Source of the DNA: an uncultured Clostridia bacterium
GTDB taxonomy: Bacteria; Bacillota; Clostridia; Christensenellales; Borkfalkiaceae
DNA length: 64,000 bases
Assembly: GCA_944368215.1 (NCBI GenBank)
Contig: CALVWX010000004.1
Location: 1 to 64,000, forward strand
Reading direction: 5' to 3'
A model generated the notes under the pieces. It saw only the letters and a program-made list of their open reading frames with translations, made no database searches and was not told the origin of the DNA. The translations under genes were made by a program, and so were the position numbers. Every line of letters starts with the position of its first letter. Position 1 is the first letter of the stretch. Positions 51,889 to 58,976 of this stretch are shown piece by piece.

Positions 51889-52106
51889 AGTTCCACCTCT
51901 ATGCTCTTTGCAACGGCGCGGCGGATTGCGACGCGCGTGGCGCCTACACCCGCGAGTATGCCTGAATTAAACAGGCTGAAACCCAGCGCGGTGACAATCT
52001 GCCCGCAGACAATGCCCAATGCAGAAAGGCGGGCGGCGACCGCGCCGCCCGACGAAATTTTAATAATTTTGCCGCTCTGGCCCTTTTTTAAATCGAAAAC
52101 GCTCAT
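51879..52106 (-). CDS. feoA: FeoA-type SH3-like protein
   Basis: 75 residues. KKGQSGKIIKISSGGAVAAR and LSALGIVCGQIVTAL show the FeoA pattern, and the end is GATRVAIRRAVAKSIEV. FeoA regulates the FeoB GTPase. The start at 52106 is the only good ATG. It has no Shine-Dalgarno site, and the start codon lies within the perfect palindrome 52100-52123. Confidence 0.85.
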   Translation of the reverse strand: MSVFDLKKGQSGKIIKISSGGAVAARLSALGIVCGQIVTALGFSLFNSGILAGVGATRVAIRRAVAKSIEVELCK

Positions 52107-52123
52107 AGTATAAACTATGAGCG
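52100..52123 (-). promoter_or_regulatory. Perfect inverted repeat covering the feoA start codon
   Basis: CGCTCATAGT-ATAA-ACTATGAGCG, a perfect 10-bp stem with a 4-base loop. As RNA it would hide the ATG of feoA. As DNA it could bind a dimeric regulator. It does not resemble a Fur or DtxR box. Confidence 0.5.
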
Positions 52124-52148
52124 CGCATTTTGCGTTATGACGGCGGAA

Positions 52149-52176
52149 ATTATAAAAATGAATAAGCCTGAGGCAA
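52149..52176 (-). promoter_or_regulatory. Promoter for feoA
   Basis: On the minus strand: TTGCCT (52171-52176), 16-base spacer, TATAAT (52149-52154). The -35 box lies inside the ileS terminator stem. Confidence 0.55.
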
Positions 52177-52202
52177 GTGCTTATAAGCATTTGCCTCAGG
52201 CT
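52165..52202 (-). terminator. Terminator of ileS
   Basis: On the minus strand the stem AGCCTGAGGCAAATGC/GCACTTGCCTCAGGCT with loop TTATAA has one mismatched or wobble pair and is followed by TATTCATTTTT. Confidence 0.75.
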
Positions 52203-52242
52203 TTCATGTTTTTGCGTCAGTTAAGGCATATATCTGGGGCAA

Positions 52243-55200
52243 TCAGATTTTTGCGACGGTTAAAGTTACCTTTTCGCCGTTTATCGACTGCTCCTTCGTG
52301 AAACCCTGACCCTCGCCTTCTTCAATGCTCTGCGCGAGTACGTCGGCCGCGAAGGCGCCCTTTTTGAGCACTTTCTTCGCCCTGCCTTCCGCCCTGAAGT
52401 ATACCTTGATTCTGTCGGTCACTTCAAAGCCGGCCTCTTTACGCATGTTCTGAATTTTGGAGACGAGTTCGCGCTCGATGCCCTCTTCAATCAGCTCTTC
52501 TGTGAGGGTTGAATCGAGGGCGACGGTTATGCCCTTGTCCGCCGCGGCGACGTAGCCTTGAGCCGATTGGGTGAAAATCTGCAAATCGTCCTGCGTCAGG
52601 CTTACGCCGATGTCGGCAATTTCGTAAACGCCGCCGTCCTTTACGGCCGCGACCACTTCATCCGCGTTGCAGGTGTTTAAGAAAGCGGAAATCTGGCCGA
52701 GTTTTTTGCCGTACCTGGGGCCGAGCGTTTTGAGCTGGGGCTTTAATTTATAGGTGATATATTTGGTTGCGTCGTCGGCGACGGTGAACTGCTTGACATT
52801 GAGTTCGTCCAGCACTATGCGCTCTTCATCGGGGGTGAGCGAGAAATCGCGCGCGGTTACGACGACCATTTTTGAAAGGGGCTGGCGGTTCTTTAAGTTG
52901 CCTGCATTGCGCGCCGCGCGGCCTAAAACAACGATATCGAGAACGCCGTCCATCCCGCGCTCCAAAGTACTGTCTATCATGCTTTCGTCCGCAACGGGGA
53001 AGTCGCATAGATGCACCGATTCGGGCGCGTCTTTATAGAAAGCGGGGACGAGATTTTTATAAATCATTTCCGCAATGAACGGAGTATAGGGCGCGGTCAA
53101 TTTTGCGATTGTCACTAAAACGGTGTAAAGCGTGGTGTATGCCGCCGCTTTGTCGTCGGTCATGTCGCTGCCCCAATAGCGTTCCCTGCCCCTGCGCACG
53201 TACCAGTTGGAGAGCACGTCGACAAAGTCCTGAATGGCCCTTGACGATTCGGTGATTTCGTAGCGGGCGAGGTGCTCGTCCACGAGTTTTACGAGCGAAT
53301 TGAGCTTGGAGAGAATCCACTTATCCATCAAAGACAGCTTGCAGTCCTTCAGGTCATAGTCGGCGGGGTTGTATTTATCTATTTCGGCATACAGCGTGAA
53401 GAACGCGTAGGTGTTCCAAAGAGTGCCGATATATTTGCGCTGAACTTCGGAGACGGCTTCTTCATAGAACCTCGAAGGAAGCCAGGGGGCCGAAGATGTG
53501 TAAAAATACCAGCGCACGGCGTCGGCGCCCTGCTTGTCGAGAACAGACCACGGGTCGACGACGTTGCCCTTGTGCTTGGACATTTTTATGCCGTTTTTAT
53601 CGTTGACGTGACCTAAAACTATGCAGTTTTTGAAGGGCGCGCGGCCGAACAGAATGGTGTTGATGACGAGCAGCGTATAGAACCAGCCGCGCGTCTGGTC
53701 GACGGCTTCGGAGATGAAGTCAGCGGGGAAGGTTTCGTCGAACAGGTTTTTGTTCTCGAAAGGATAGTGATACTGCGCGAAGGGCATGGAACCGGAGTCG
53801 AACCAGCAGTCTATGACTTCGGGCGTGCGCTTCATTTTGCCGCCGCACCTGGGGCAGGTGCAGGTTAAGTTATCGAGGTAAGGGCGGTGAAGTTCGATAT
53901 CCTTATCCGCGGGTATACCGCACTTTTCTTTAAGTTCGGCCTTGGAGCCGATGACTTCTATCTCGCCGCAGTCGGGGCAGACCCAAACGGGCAGGGGCGT
54001 ACCCCAGTACCTGTCGCGCGAAAGGCCCCAGTCGATGACGTTTTCAAGGAAGTTGCCCATGCGGCCTTCCTTTATGGTTTCGGGCATCCAGTTTACAGAG
54101 CGATTGGCAGCGATTATATCGTCCTTGACCTTGGTTACGCGTATGAACCACGACGAGCGCGCGTAATACAGAAGGGGCGTATCGCAGCGCCAACAATGGG
54201 GATAGTCGTGTTCGAAGGGAATGACCCTGAAGAGCTTGCCCTCCTCCTCCAGCCTTTCGATTATGAGTTTATCCGCCTTTTTGGCGAAAATGCCGTCGAG
54301 CGAAGGGAAGCGCTTGTCGAAGCACCCCTGTTCGTTGACGAGCTGGACGACGGGAAGGTTATACTTTTGCCCGACTTTATAGTCGTCCTCGCCGAAAGCG
54401 GGCGCGATGTGAACGACGCCCGTGCCGTCGCCCATGGTTACGTAATTGTCGCAGACGACATAGTGCGCCTTTGCGGGCGAAGCCGAAGGGCTTATGCGCT
54501 TTATCTCCTCGGTGGTTTCGTTAAAGAGCGGTTGATATTCAAGCCCCTCCCACTCCTTGCCGGGTTTTTCTTCCAGAATTTTATATTCTTCGAAGAAGTT
54601 GCCTAAAAGCGCTTTTGCAAGTATATACTGCTCTTCTCCCGCCTGAATTTTAACATAAGGCTCATTGGGATTTACGCAGAGCGCGACGTTTGAAGGCAGT
54701 GTCCAAGGCGTGGTTGTCCACGCAAGGATATACAGGTTTTCCTTACTTTCCTGATTTTTGACCCTGAAACGGGCGACTACGGAGTTTTCTTTGACCGTTT
54801 TATAGCCCTGAGCCACCTCGTGCGAGGAGAGCGCCGTGCCGCAGCGGGGGCAATAGGGCACAATTTTATGGCCCTTGTATAAAAGGCCCTTTTTGTGCAT
54901 TTCCTTTAAGGCCCACCACTCCGACTCGATATAATTGTCGTCGTAGGTGACGTAGGGGTGTTCCATGTCGACCCAGTAGCCGACGCGCTCGGACATTTTT
55001 TCCCACTCGGACTTATATTTCCAGACCGACTGTTTGCACTGCTTAATAAAGGGCTCTATGCCGTATTTTTCAATCTGCTGTTTGCCGTTTATGCCGAGAG
55101 ATTTTTCGACTTCGAGCTCGACGGGCAGGCCGTGCGTATCCCAGCCGGCTTTGCGCAGAACGTGTTTGCCCTTCATGGTCTGGTAACGGGGGATGATATC

Positions 55201-55395
55201 CTTCATAACCCTCGTTAAAATGTGGCCGATATGCGGCTTGCCGTTGGCCGTGGGAGGGCCGTCGTAGAAGGAAAACTCCTCGCCGCCTTCATTCTTTTTG
55301 ACCGATTTTTCAAAGATATCGTTGTCTTCCCAGAATTTATTGATTTGTTTTTCGCGTTCGACAAAATTTAAGGAAGTGTCAACCTTTTCGTACAT
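52243..55395 (-). CDS. ileS: Isoleucyl-tRNA synthetase, IleRS2 type
   Basis: Charges tRNA-Ile. 1,050 residues. HIGH appears in PTANGKPHIGHIL (about residues 48-60) and the KMSKS loop reads KMSKHKGN (about 605-612). The KMSKH variant and the length above 1,000 mark the IleRS2 (eukaryote-like) class, which is known to be less sensitive to mupirocin. Zinc-type CPRCG motifs are present in the middle region (CPDCG, CPRCGG). The start ATG has GAGGAG upstream. Expression is probably under the Ile T-box at 55626-55878. The dispersed repeat copy D lies in the untranslated region between them. Confidence 0.95.
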   Translation of the reverse strand: MYEKVDTSLNFVEREKQINKFWEDNDIFEKSVKKNEGGEEFSFYDGPPTANGKPHIGHILTRVMKDIIPRYQTMKGKHVLRKAGWDTHGLPVELEVEKSLGINGKQQIEKYGIEPFIKQCKQSVWKYKSEWEKMSERVGYWVDMEHPYVTYDDNYIESEWWALKEMHKKGLLYKGHKIVPYCPRCGTALSSHEVAQGYKTVKENSVVARFRVKNQESKENLYILAWTTTPWTLPSNVALCVNPNEPYVKIQAGEEQYILAKALLGNFFEEYKILEEKPGKEWEGLEYQPLFNETTEEIKRISPSASPAKAHYVVCDNYVTMGDGTGVVHIAPAFGEDDYKVGQKYNLPVVQLVNEQGCFDKRFPSLDGIFAKKADKLIIERLEEEGKLFRVIPFEHDYPHCWRCDTPLLYYARSSWFIRVTKVKDDIIAANRSVNWMPETIKEGRMGNFLENVIDWGLSRDRYWGTPLPVWVCPDCGEIEVIGSKAELKEKCGIPADKDIELHRPYLDNLTCTCPRCGGKMKRTPEVIDCWFDSGSMPFAQYHYPFENKNLFDETFPADFISEAVDQTRGWFYTLLVINTILFGRAPFKNCIVLGHVNDKNGIKMSKHKGNVVDPWSVLDKQGADAVRWYFYTSSAPWLPSRFYEEAVSEVQRKYIGTLWNTYAFFTLYAEIDKYNPADYDLKDCKLSLMDKWILSKLNSLVKLVDEHLARYEITESSRAIQDFVDVLSNWYVRRGRERYWGSDMTDDKAAAYTTLYTVLVTIAKLTAPYTPFIAEMIYKNLVPAFYKDAPESVHLCDFPVADESMIDSTLERGMDGVLDIVVLGRAARNAGNLKNRQPLSKMVVVTARDFSLTPDEERIVLDELNVKQFTVADDATKYITYKLKPQLKTLGPRYGKKLGQISAFLNTCNADEVVAAVKDGGVYEIADIGVSLTQDDLQIFTQSAQGYVAAADKGITVALDSTLTEELIEEGIERELVSKIQNMRKEAGFEVTDRIKVYFRAEGRAKKVLKKGAFAADVLAQSIEEGEGQGFTKEQSINGEKVTLTVAKI

Positions 55396-55421
55396 AAATT
55401 ACTCCTCAATTATATTCTCAA

Positions 55422-55440
55422 AAGTTTTGGCTGGCGCCGC
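55422..55440 (-). repeat. Short shared upstream motif, copy 3 (ileS leader)
   Basis: The minus strand reads GCGGCGCCAGCCAAAACTT, two differences from the copy at 4258-4276. The valS leader copy at 4061 is shorter. Confidence 0.4.
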
Positions 55441-55449
55441 ATCGCCTTA

Positions 55450-55565
55450 TGTCATCTTGAGCGTAGCGAGTTCTGCGAGCGAAGTCGAAAGATCTTGTCC
55501 GGTTAATACCATGCAAGATACATTCGACTGCGCAGGGTTAAACCCTGCTCCGCTCAGTATGACAC
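55450..55565. repeat. Dispersed inverted repeat, copy D
   Basis: Left end TGTCATCTTGAGCG, internal GTCGAAAGATCTTG and CAAGATACATTCGACTGCG, hairpin CAGGGTTAAACCCTG, right end GCTCAGTATGACA. It sits in the ileS leader between the T-box terminator and the start codon. Confidence 0.85.
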
Positions 55566-55625
55566 GGCGGAGCGAAGCGCGGATAATATCGCATCTCTCC
55601 ACACATTCTTGCGCGCTATTCAATT

Positions 55626-55878
55626 AAAAAAACACCATATAAGCGCCGTTTGGACACTTATATAGTGCTTGTAAACCACCAAAACAAACTATCATTTGCC
55701 GCAGTTTTAACGGGTTGCGAATCCGTGCGCCCTTACTCTTCAAAAAAATTTGGGGGCGCAGGCTGAAAGGTGATATCCGCAAAATTGCCCGAACCGCTTT
55801 CACCTGCCGCGGAACTCTCTGCAAGGCTTTATATTTTGCGGCGTTGTCCTTTGTAAACGCCTTTAAAGATTGAATTGT
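55626..55878 (-). promoter_or_regulatory. T-box leader (isoleucine) for ileS, divergent sequence
   Basis: Minus strand, in order: TTGCAGAGAGTTCCGCGG and CAGGTGAAAGCGG (stem I), then GGATATCACC with ATC (Ile) in the specifier position, GAGTAAGGGCGCACGG, and GGTGGTTTACAAGC (a weak T-box whose TGGT could pair with tRNA ACCA). A terminator stem CACTATATAAG/CTTATATGGTG (55633-55667) with T7 (55626-55632) follows. Synteny with ileS and the ATC codon support an Ile T-box. The T-box sequence itself is unusual, so a covariance search should confirm it. Confidence 0.78.
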
Positions 55879-55884
55879 AACCAT

Positions 55885-55913
55885 ATTATATATAATTTTG
55901 CCGCGGTTGTAAA
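55885..55913 (-). promoter_or_regulatory. Promoter for the ileS T-box transcript
   Basis: On the minus strand: TTTACA (55908-55913), 17-base spacer, TATAAT (55885-55890). Confidence 0.75.
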
Positions 55914-56015
55914 GTGTTTTGAGGCAAAATTTTATGTATTAACTATATTAACTGAATTAATTGTATTAGCAAAATTGTATTAATTGTATTGCAAAATTAT
56001 CAGAACGTATTGCAT

Positions 56016-57056
56016 TCAGCCGCCCAAAGGTATCTGCGCGGCGGCGTTTTGGGACATAGGCGCAAAGTCGCCCGAAAGGTATTTGTTCAAGCCTTCGGCC
56101 GCAATCATGGCGGCGTTGTCCGTGCAGAATTTGACCTGCGGCAGGACGAGTTTTAAATTGCTTTTGCGGCACTCCTCGGAAAGTCTTTGGCGAAGGTACG
56201 AATTTGCGATTACCCCGCCGCCCGCCGTGACCGTGTTTACGCCGAGGCTTAAAGCAAATTTAACCGTATTGTCGACAAGGGGGTCTATTGCGGCTTTCTG
56301 GAATGACGCCGCAACGTCCGGGGCATTGACCGGTTCGCCCTTCTGCGATAAATTGTGGCAATAGTTTATAACGGCCGTCTTTAAGCCGCTGTACGAAAAG
56401 CAGGGACTTTGGCTGTGCTTTACGAGCGCGGAGGGAAAATCTATGCAGGCTTTTCCGCCCTCTGCCGCGCGCTGGATATTGGGGCCGCCGGGATACGGCA
56501 GTCCGAGAACGCGGGCGCATTTATCGAAAGCTTCGCCTGCGGCGTCGTCGAGCGTCTTTGCGAGCACTTCAAAGTGCGTGAAACTTTTTGTATGGAGAAC
56601 GGCCGTGTGACCGCCGCTTGCGAGCAATGTTACAAAGGGCGGTTTTAAGGAAGGATCGTCGAGGTATGCCGCTGCGAGATGACCGCGGATGTGGTTGACG
56701 GCTATTAAAGGCACATTCAACGCATACGCGAGTCCCTTGGCAAAGGACAGCCCGACGAGGAGCGCGCCCAGAAGCCCCGCGCCGTATGTTACGGCCACCG
56801 CGTCTATGTCGCGCACGGTTATATGAGCCTCGTTCAAGGCGCGCAGAACTACTTCGTCCACGGCCTCGGTGTGGGCGCGCGAGGCTATTTCAGGCACCAC
56901 TCCGCCGTATTTCGCCTGTTCCGAGGCGGAGGAAATTATGCAGTTTGAAAGCAGTTTTCTGCCCCTGATGACGGCGCAGGCCGTTTCGTCGCAGCTGCTT
57001 TCTATGCCTAAAATTATGGGTTCGGGCTTGATTTTATAATTGGATATATCGTACAT
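56016..57056 (-). CDS. tsaD: tRNA N6-adenosine threonylcarbamoyltransferase
   Basis: 346 residues. Transfers the threonylcarbamoyl group to A37 of ANN-decoding tRNAs, working with TsaB and TsaE. The N-terminus has GIESSCDETA (about residues 17-26). The zinc motif HIRGH (about 121-125), LLASGGHT (about 144-151) and GGGVIAN (about 277-283) are typical. No tsaB or tsaE is present in the window. It follows a four-helix-bundle gene by about 120 bp with a hairpin between. Confidence 0.95.
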   Translation of the reverse strand: MYDISNYKIKPEPIILGIESSCDETACAVIRGRKLLSNCIISSASEQAKYGGVVPEIASRAHTEAVDEVVLRALNEAHITVRDIDAVAVTYGAGLLGALLVGLSFAKGLAYALNVPLIAVNHIRGHLAAAYLDDPSLKPPFVTLLASGGHTAVLHTKSFTHFEVLAKTLDDAAGEAFDKCARVLGLPYPGGPNIQRAAEGGKACIDFPSALVKHSQSPCFSYSGLKTAVINYCHNLSQKGEPVNAPDVAASFQKAAIDPLVDNTVKFALSLGVNTVTAGGGVIANSYLRQRLSEECRKSNLKLVLPQVKFCTDNAAMIAAEGLNKYLSGDFAPMSQNAAAQIPLGG

Positions 57057-57069
57057 AAAAATAATTAAC

Positions 57070-57095
57070 GCCGCGGCGGCATGCGCCGCCGCGGC
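57070..57095 (-). terminator. Hairpin between the four-helix protein and tsaD
   Basis: GCCGCGGCGGC-ATGC-GCCGCCGCGGC, a perfect 11-bp stem followed on the minus strand by GTTAATTATTTTT. Confidence 0.55.
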
Positions 57096-57178
57096 AATTT
57101 TTTCCGCAATTCATTGCCCCGACGGGAATAATTCCGCAGGGCAGTAAGGCCGCGCAGGGCGGCACAATTTTATTCGGA

Positions 57179-57718
57179 TTAAACGGGGTCGTCGAAACCT
57201 TCGGTATTGCCCTCGTAATCTTCGAATCCGCTGGGTTCGGCGAGCGCTTCGTATTCGGGAACGGGCGCGGCGGCACCGTATTCGTCCTTTTCGACGGCAG
57301 CGGAAACGACGTTGACGGGCGTCTTTACGCGGATGACCCTGCGTGCTTCGGGCACCTTGCGGAGAAGGTCCTTGAGTGCCGAAAGAAGACCGGAACAATA
57401 AGATATCAAGGGGTCAACCTGCTTTGTTGTGTAACAGCCGAGCATAAGCATTGCATTTGCTATGTAAACCGTGCGGTTGAGCTGTACGACGGCGTTGTTG
57501 GCGACTTCGATTTTTGCACCGCGCTCGGCAATCATATCTACGCTGGCGAGATTTGAGCCGGCTTCCACACCGCTTAAAAGCAACTGCTCTCTTAAGTTTC
57601 TGCCTTCGCGGACAAAAACCTGACTGTTATAGAGCACGACCAGCCTTTTGACGAGCTCTTCGCCCGCTTCGGACATCCTGACGACGTCGGTTTTTTCGCT
57701 TGTGACTTTTTTTGACAT
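57179..57718 (-). CDS. Four-helix-bundle protein (23S rRNA-intervening-sequence-protein-like)
   Basis: 179 residues. About residues 15-125 form four amphipathic helices that fit the four-helix bundle/IVP pattern: LVKRLVVLYN, NLREQLLLSGVEAGSNLASV, VQLNRTVYIANAMLMLGCYT and LISYCSGLLSALKDLLRKV. A flexible acidic tail follows (to residue 179). Relatives include Avd of diversity-generating retroelements and rRNA insert proteins, but no reverse transcriptase or rRNA gene is near. The start at 57718 has GGAGGAG eight bases upstream. The function is unknown. Confidence 0.8.
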   Translation of the reverse strand: MSKKVTSEKTDVVRMSEAGEELVKRLVVLYNSQVFVREGRNLREQLLLSGVEAGSNLASVDMIAERGAKIEVANNAVVQLNRTVYIANAMLMLGCYTTKQVDPLISYCSGLLSALKDLLRKVPEARRVIRVKTPVNVVSAAVEKDEYGAAAPVPEYEALAEPSGFEDYEGNTEGFDDPV

Positions 57719-57869
57719 ATTCATTCTCCTCCGGCAGCATAAGCTGATACAAATGCGCCCAGCGGCGCAGGTTGCGCAGAACGGCGCGGTTTAAAAATAT
57801 TTATGCGCGCCGCGCGCGGTTGGTTGCAAGATATATGCGGGGCAACGTATATGCCGCCCCAAAAAGTTT

Positions 57870-58970
57870 TTAAACGGTTTTCTTTAAATAATCTATTATG
57901 AAACCCTGAATGTCGCCGTCCATCACCGCCTGAATATTGGTGTTTTCGTATCCCGTGCGGTGGTCTTTGACGAGGGTGTACGGACAGAATACGTAGGAGC
58001 GTATCTGACTGCCCCACTCTATCTTTTTGATTTCGCCTTTGAGTTCGGCGTCGGCCGCCTCCCTTTCGGCAATCTGCCTTTCCAGAAGTTTTGCGCGCAG
58101 GTACTGGAAGGCCATTTCCTTATTCTGGAGCTGGCTGCGCTCGTTCTGGCAGGTGACGACTATGCCCGTGGGGAAGTGGGTGATGCGGATAGCCGTTTCG
58201 GTTTTGTTGACCTTCTGGCCTCCCGCGCCGGATGAACGGTAGACGTCTATCCTTATATCCTCGTCGCGGATGACGACTTCTGCGTCGTCGTCGACTTCAG
58301 GCATTACCTCGAGCGAGGCAAAGGACGTATGGCGGCGCTTGTTGGAATCGAAGGGGGAAATGCGCACCAGACGGTGCACGCCCTTTTCCGCCTTTAAAAA
58401 GCCGTAGGCGTTTTCGCCCTCGACTTTGAACGAAACCGACTTTATGCCCGCTTCGTCGCCGTTTTCGAGGTCGAGTTCGGTGACCTTGAATCCCTGCTGT
58501 TCGCAGTAGCGGCAGTACATGCGGTAGAGCATCTGCGTCCAATCGCACGCCTCGGTGCCGCCGGCGCCCGCGTGGAGGTTTAAAATGGCGTTGTTTGCGT
58601 CATACTTGCCCTTCAGCAGCGCGCGTATGCGCATGTTTTCAATGTCGTCCTCGGCCGTTTTAATCATGTCCTCGAGCTCGGGAATGAGACTTTCGTCGTC
58701 GGCTTCCTCAATGAGGTCTATAAAGGTTTTTGCCTCCTCTATGGCCTTTGCGCCTTTGTTATATGAATTTATTTTGCCTTCGATGGAGGATATTTCGCGC
58801 CCTATCTTTTTGGACTTTTCAAGATCCTGCCACACCTCCGGCTTTTCCTGTTCGGCCTTGAGCTCGTCGAGTCTGCCGTCGAGATTGTCGATATCGAGGG
58901 CGTACTTTGCCTCTGCAAGGGTGTCCTGCATGGACTTGAGCCTGAGCCTGTAATCGTCTGCTTTAAACAT
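57870..58970 (-). CDS. prfB: Peptide chain release factor 2
   Basis: Recognises UAA and UGA stop codons. 366 residues: the SPF tripeptide lies in VRISPFDSNKR (about residues 201-211) and GGQ in SSGAGGQKVNKTE (about 246-258). Many bacteria need a programmed +1 frameshift at an early UGA to make RF2. Here the reading frame is continuous from ATG and the stretch YALDIDNLDGRLDEL has no stop, so that autoregulation is missing. It begins six bases after the secA stop. Confidence 0.96.
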   Translation of the reverse strand: MFKADDYRLRLKSMQDTLAEAKYALDIDNLDGRLDELKAEQEKPEVWQDLEKSKKIGREISSIEGKINSYNKGAKAIEEAKTFIDLIEEADDESLIPELEDMIKTAEDDIENMRIRALLKGKYDANNAILNLHAGAGGTEACDWTQMLYRMYCRYCEQQGFKVTELDLENGDEAGIKSVSFKVEGENAYGFLKAEKGVHRLVRISPFDSNKRRHTSFASLEVMPEVDDDAEVVIRDEDIRIDVYRSSGAGGQKVNKTETAIRITHFPTGIVVTCQNERSQLQNKEMAFQYLRAKLLERQIAEREAADAELKGEIKKIEWGSQIRSYVFCPYTLVKDHRTGYENTNIQAVMDGDIQGFIIDYLKKTV

Positions 58971-58976
58971 TAATTA

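Noticed and set aside
55624..55884. An 86-codon leftward frame upstream of ileS
   Set aside because: The interval is better explained as a T-box leader with its own promoter, ATC specifier and terminator. The frame runs through the terminator stem.
57179..57718. Four-helix protein as the Avd subunit of a diversity-generating retroelement
   Set aside because: No reverse transcriptase, template repeat or variable-repeat target gene is present in the window.
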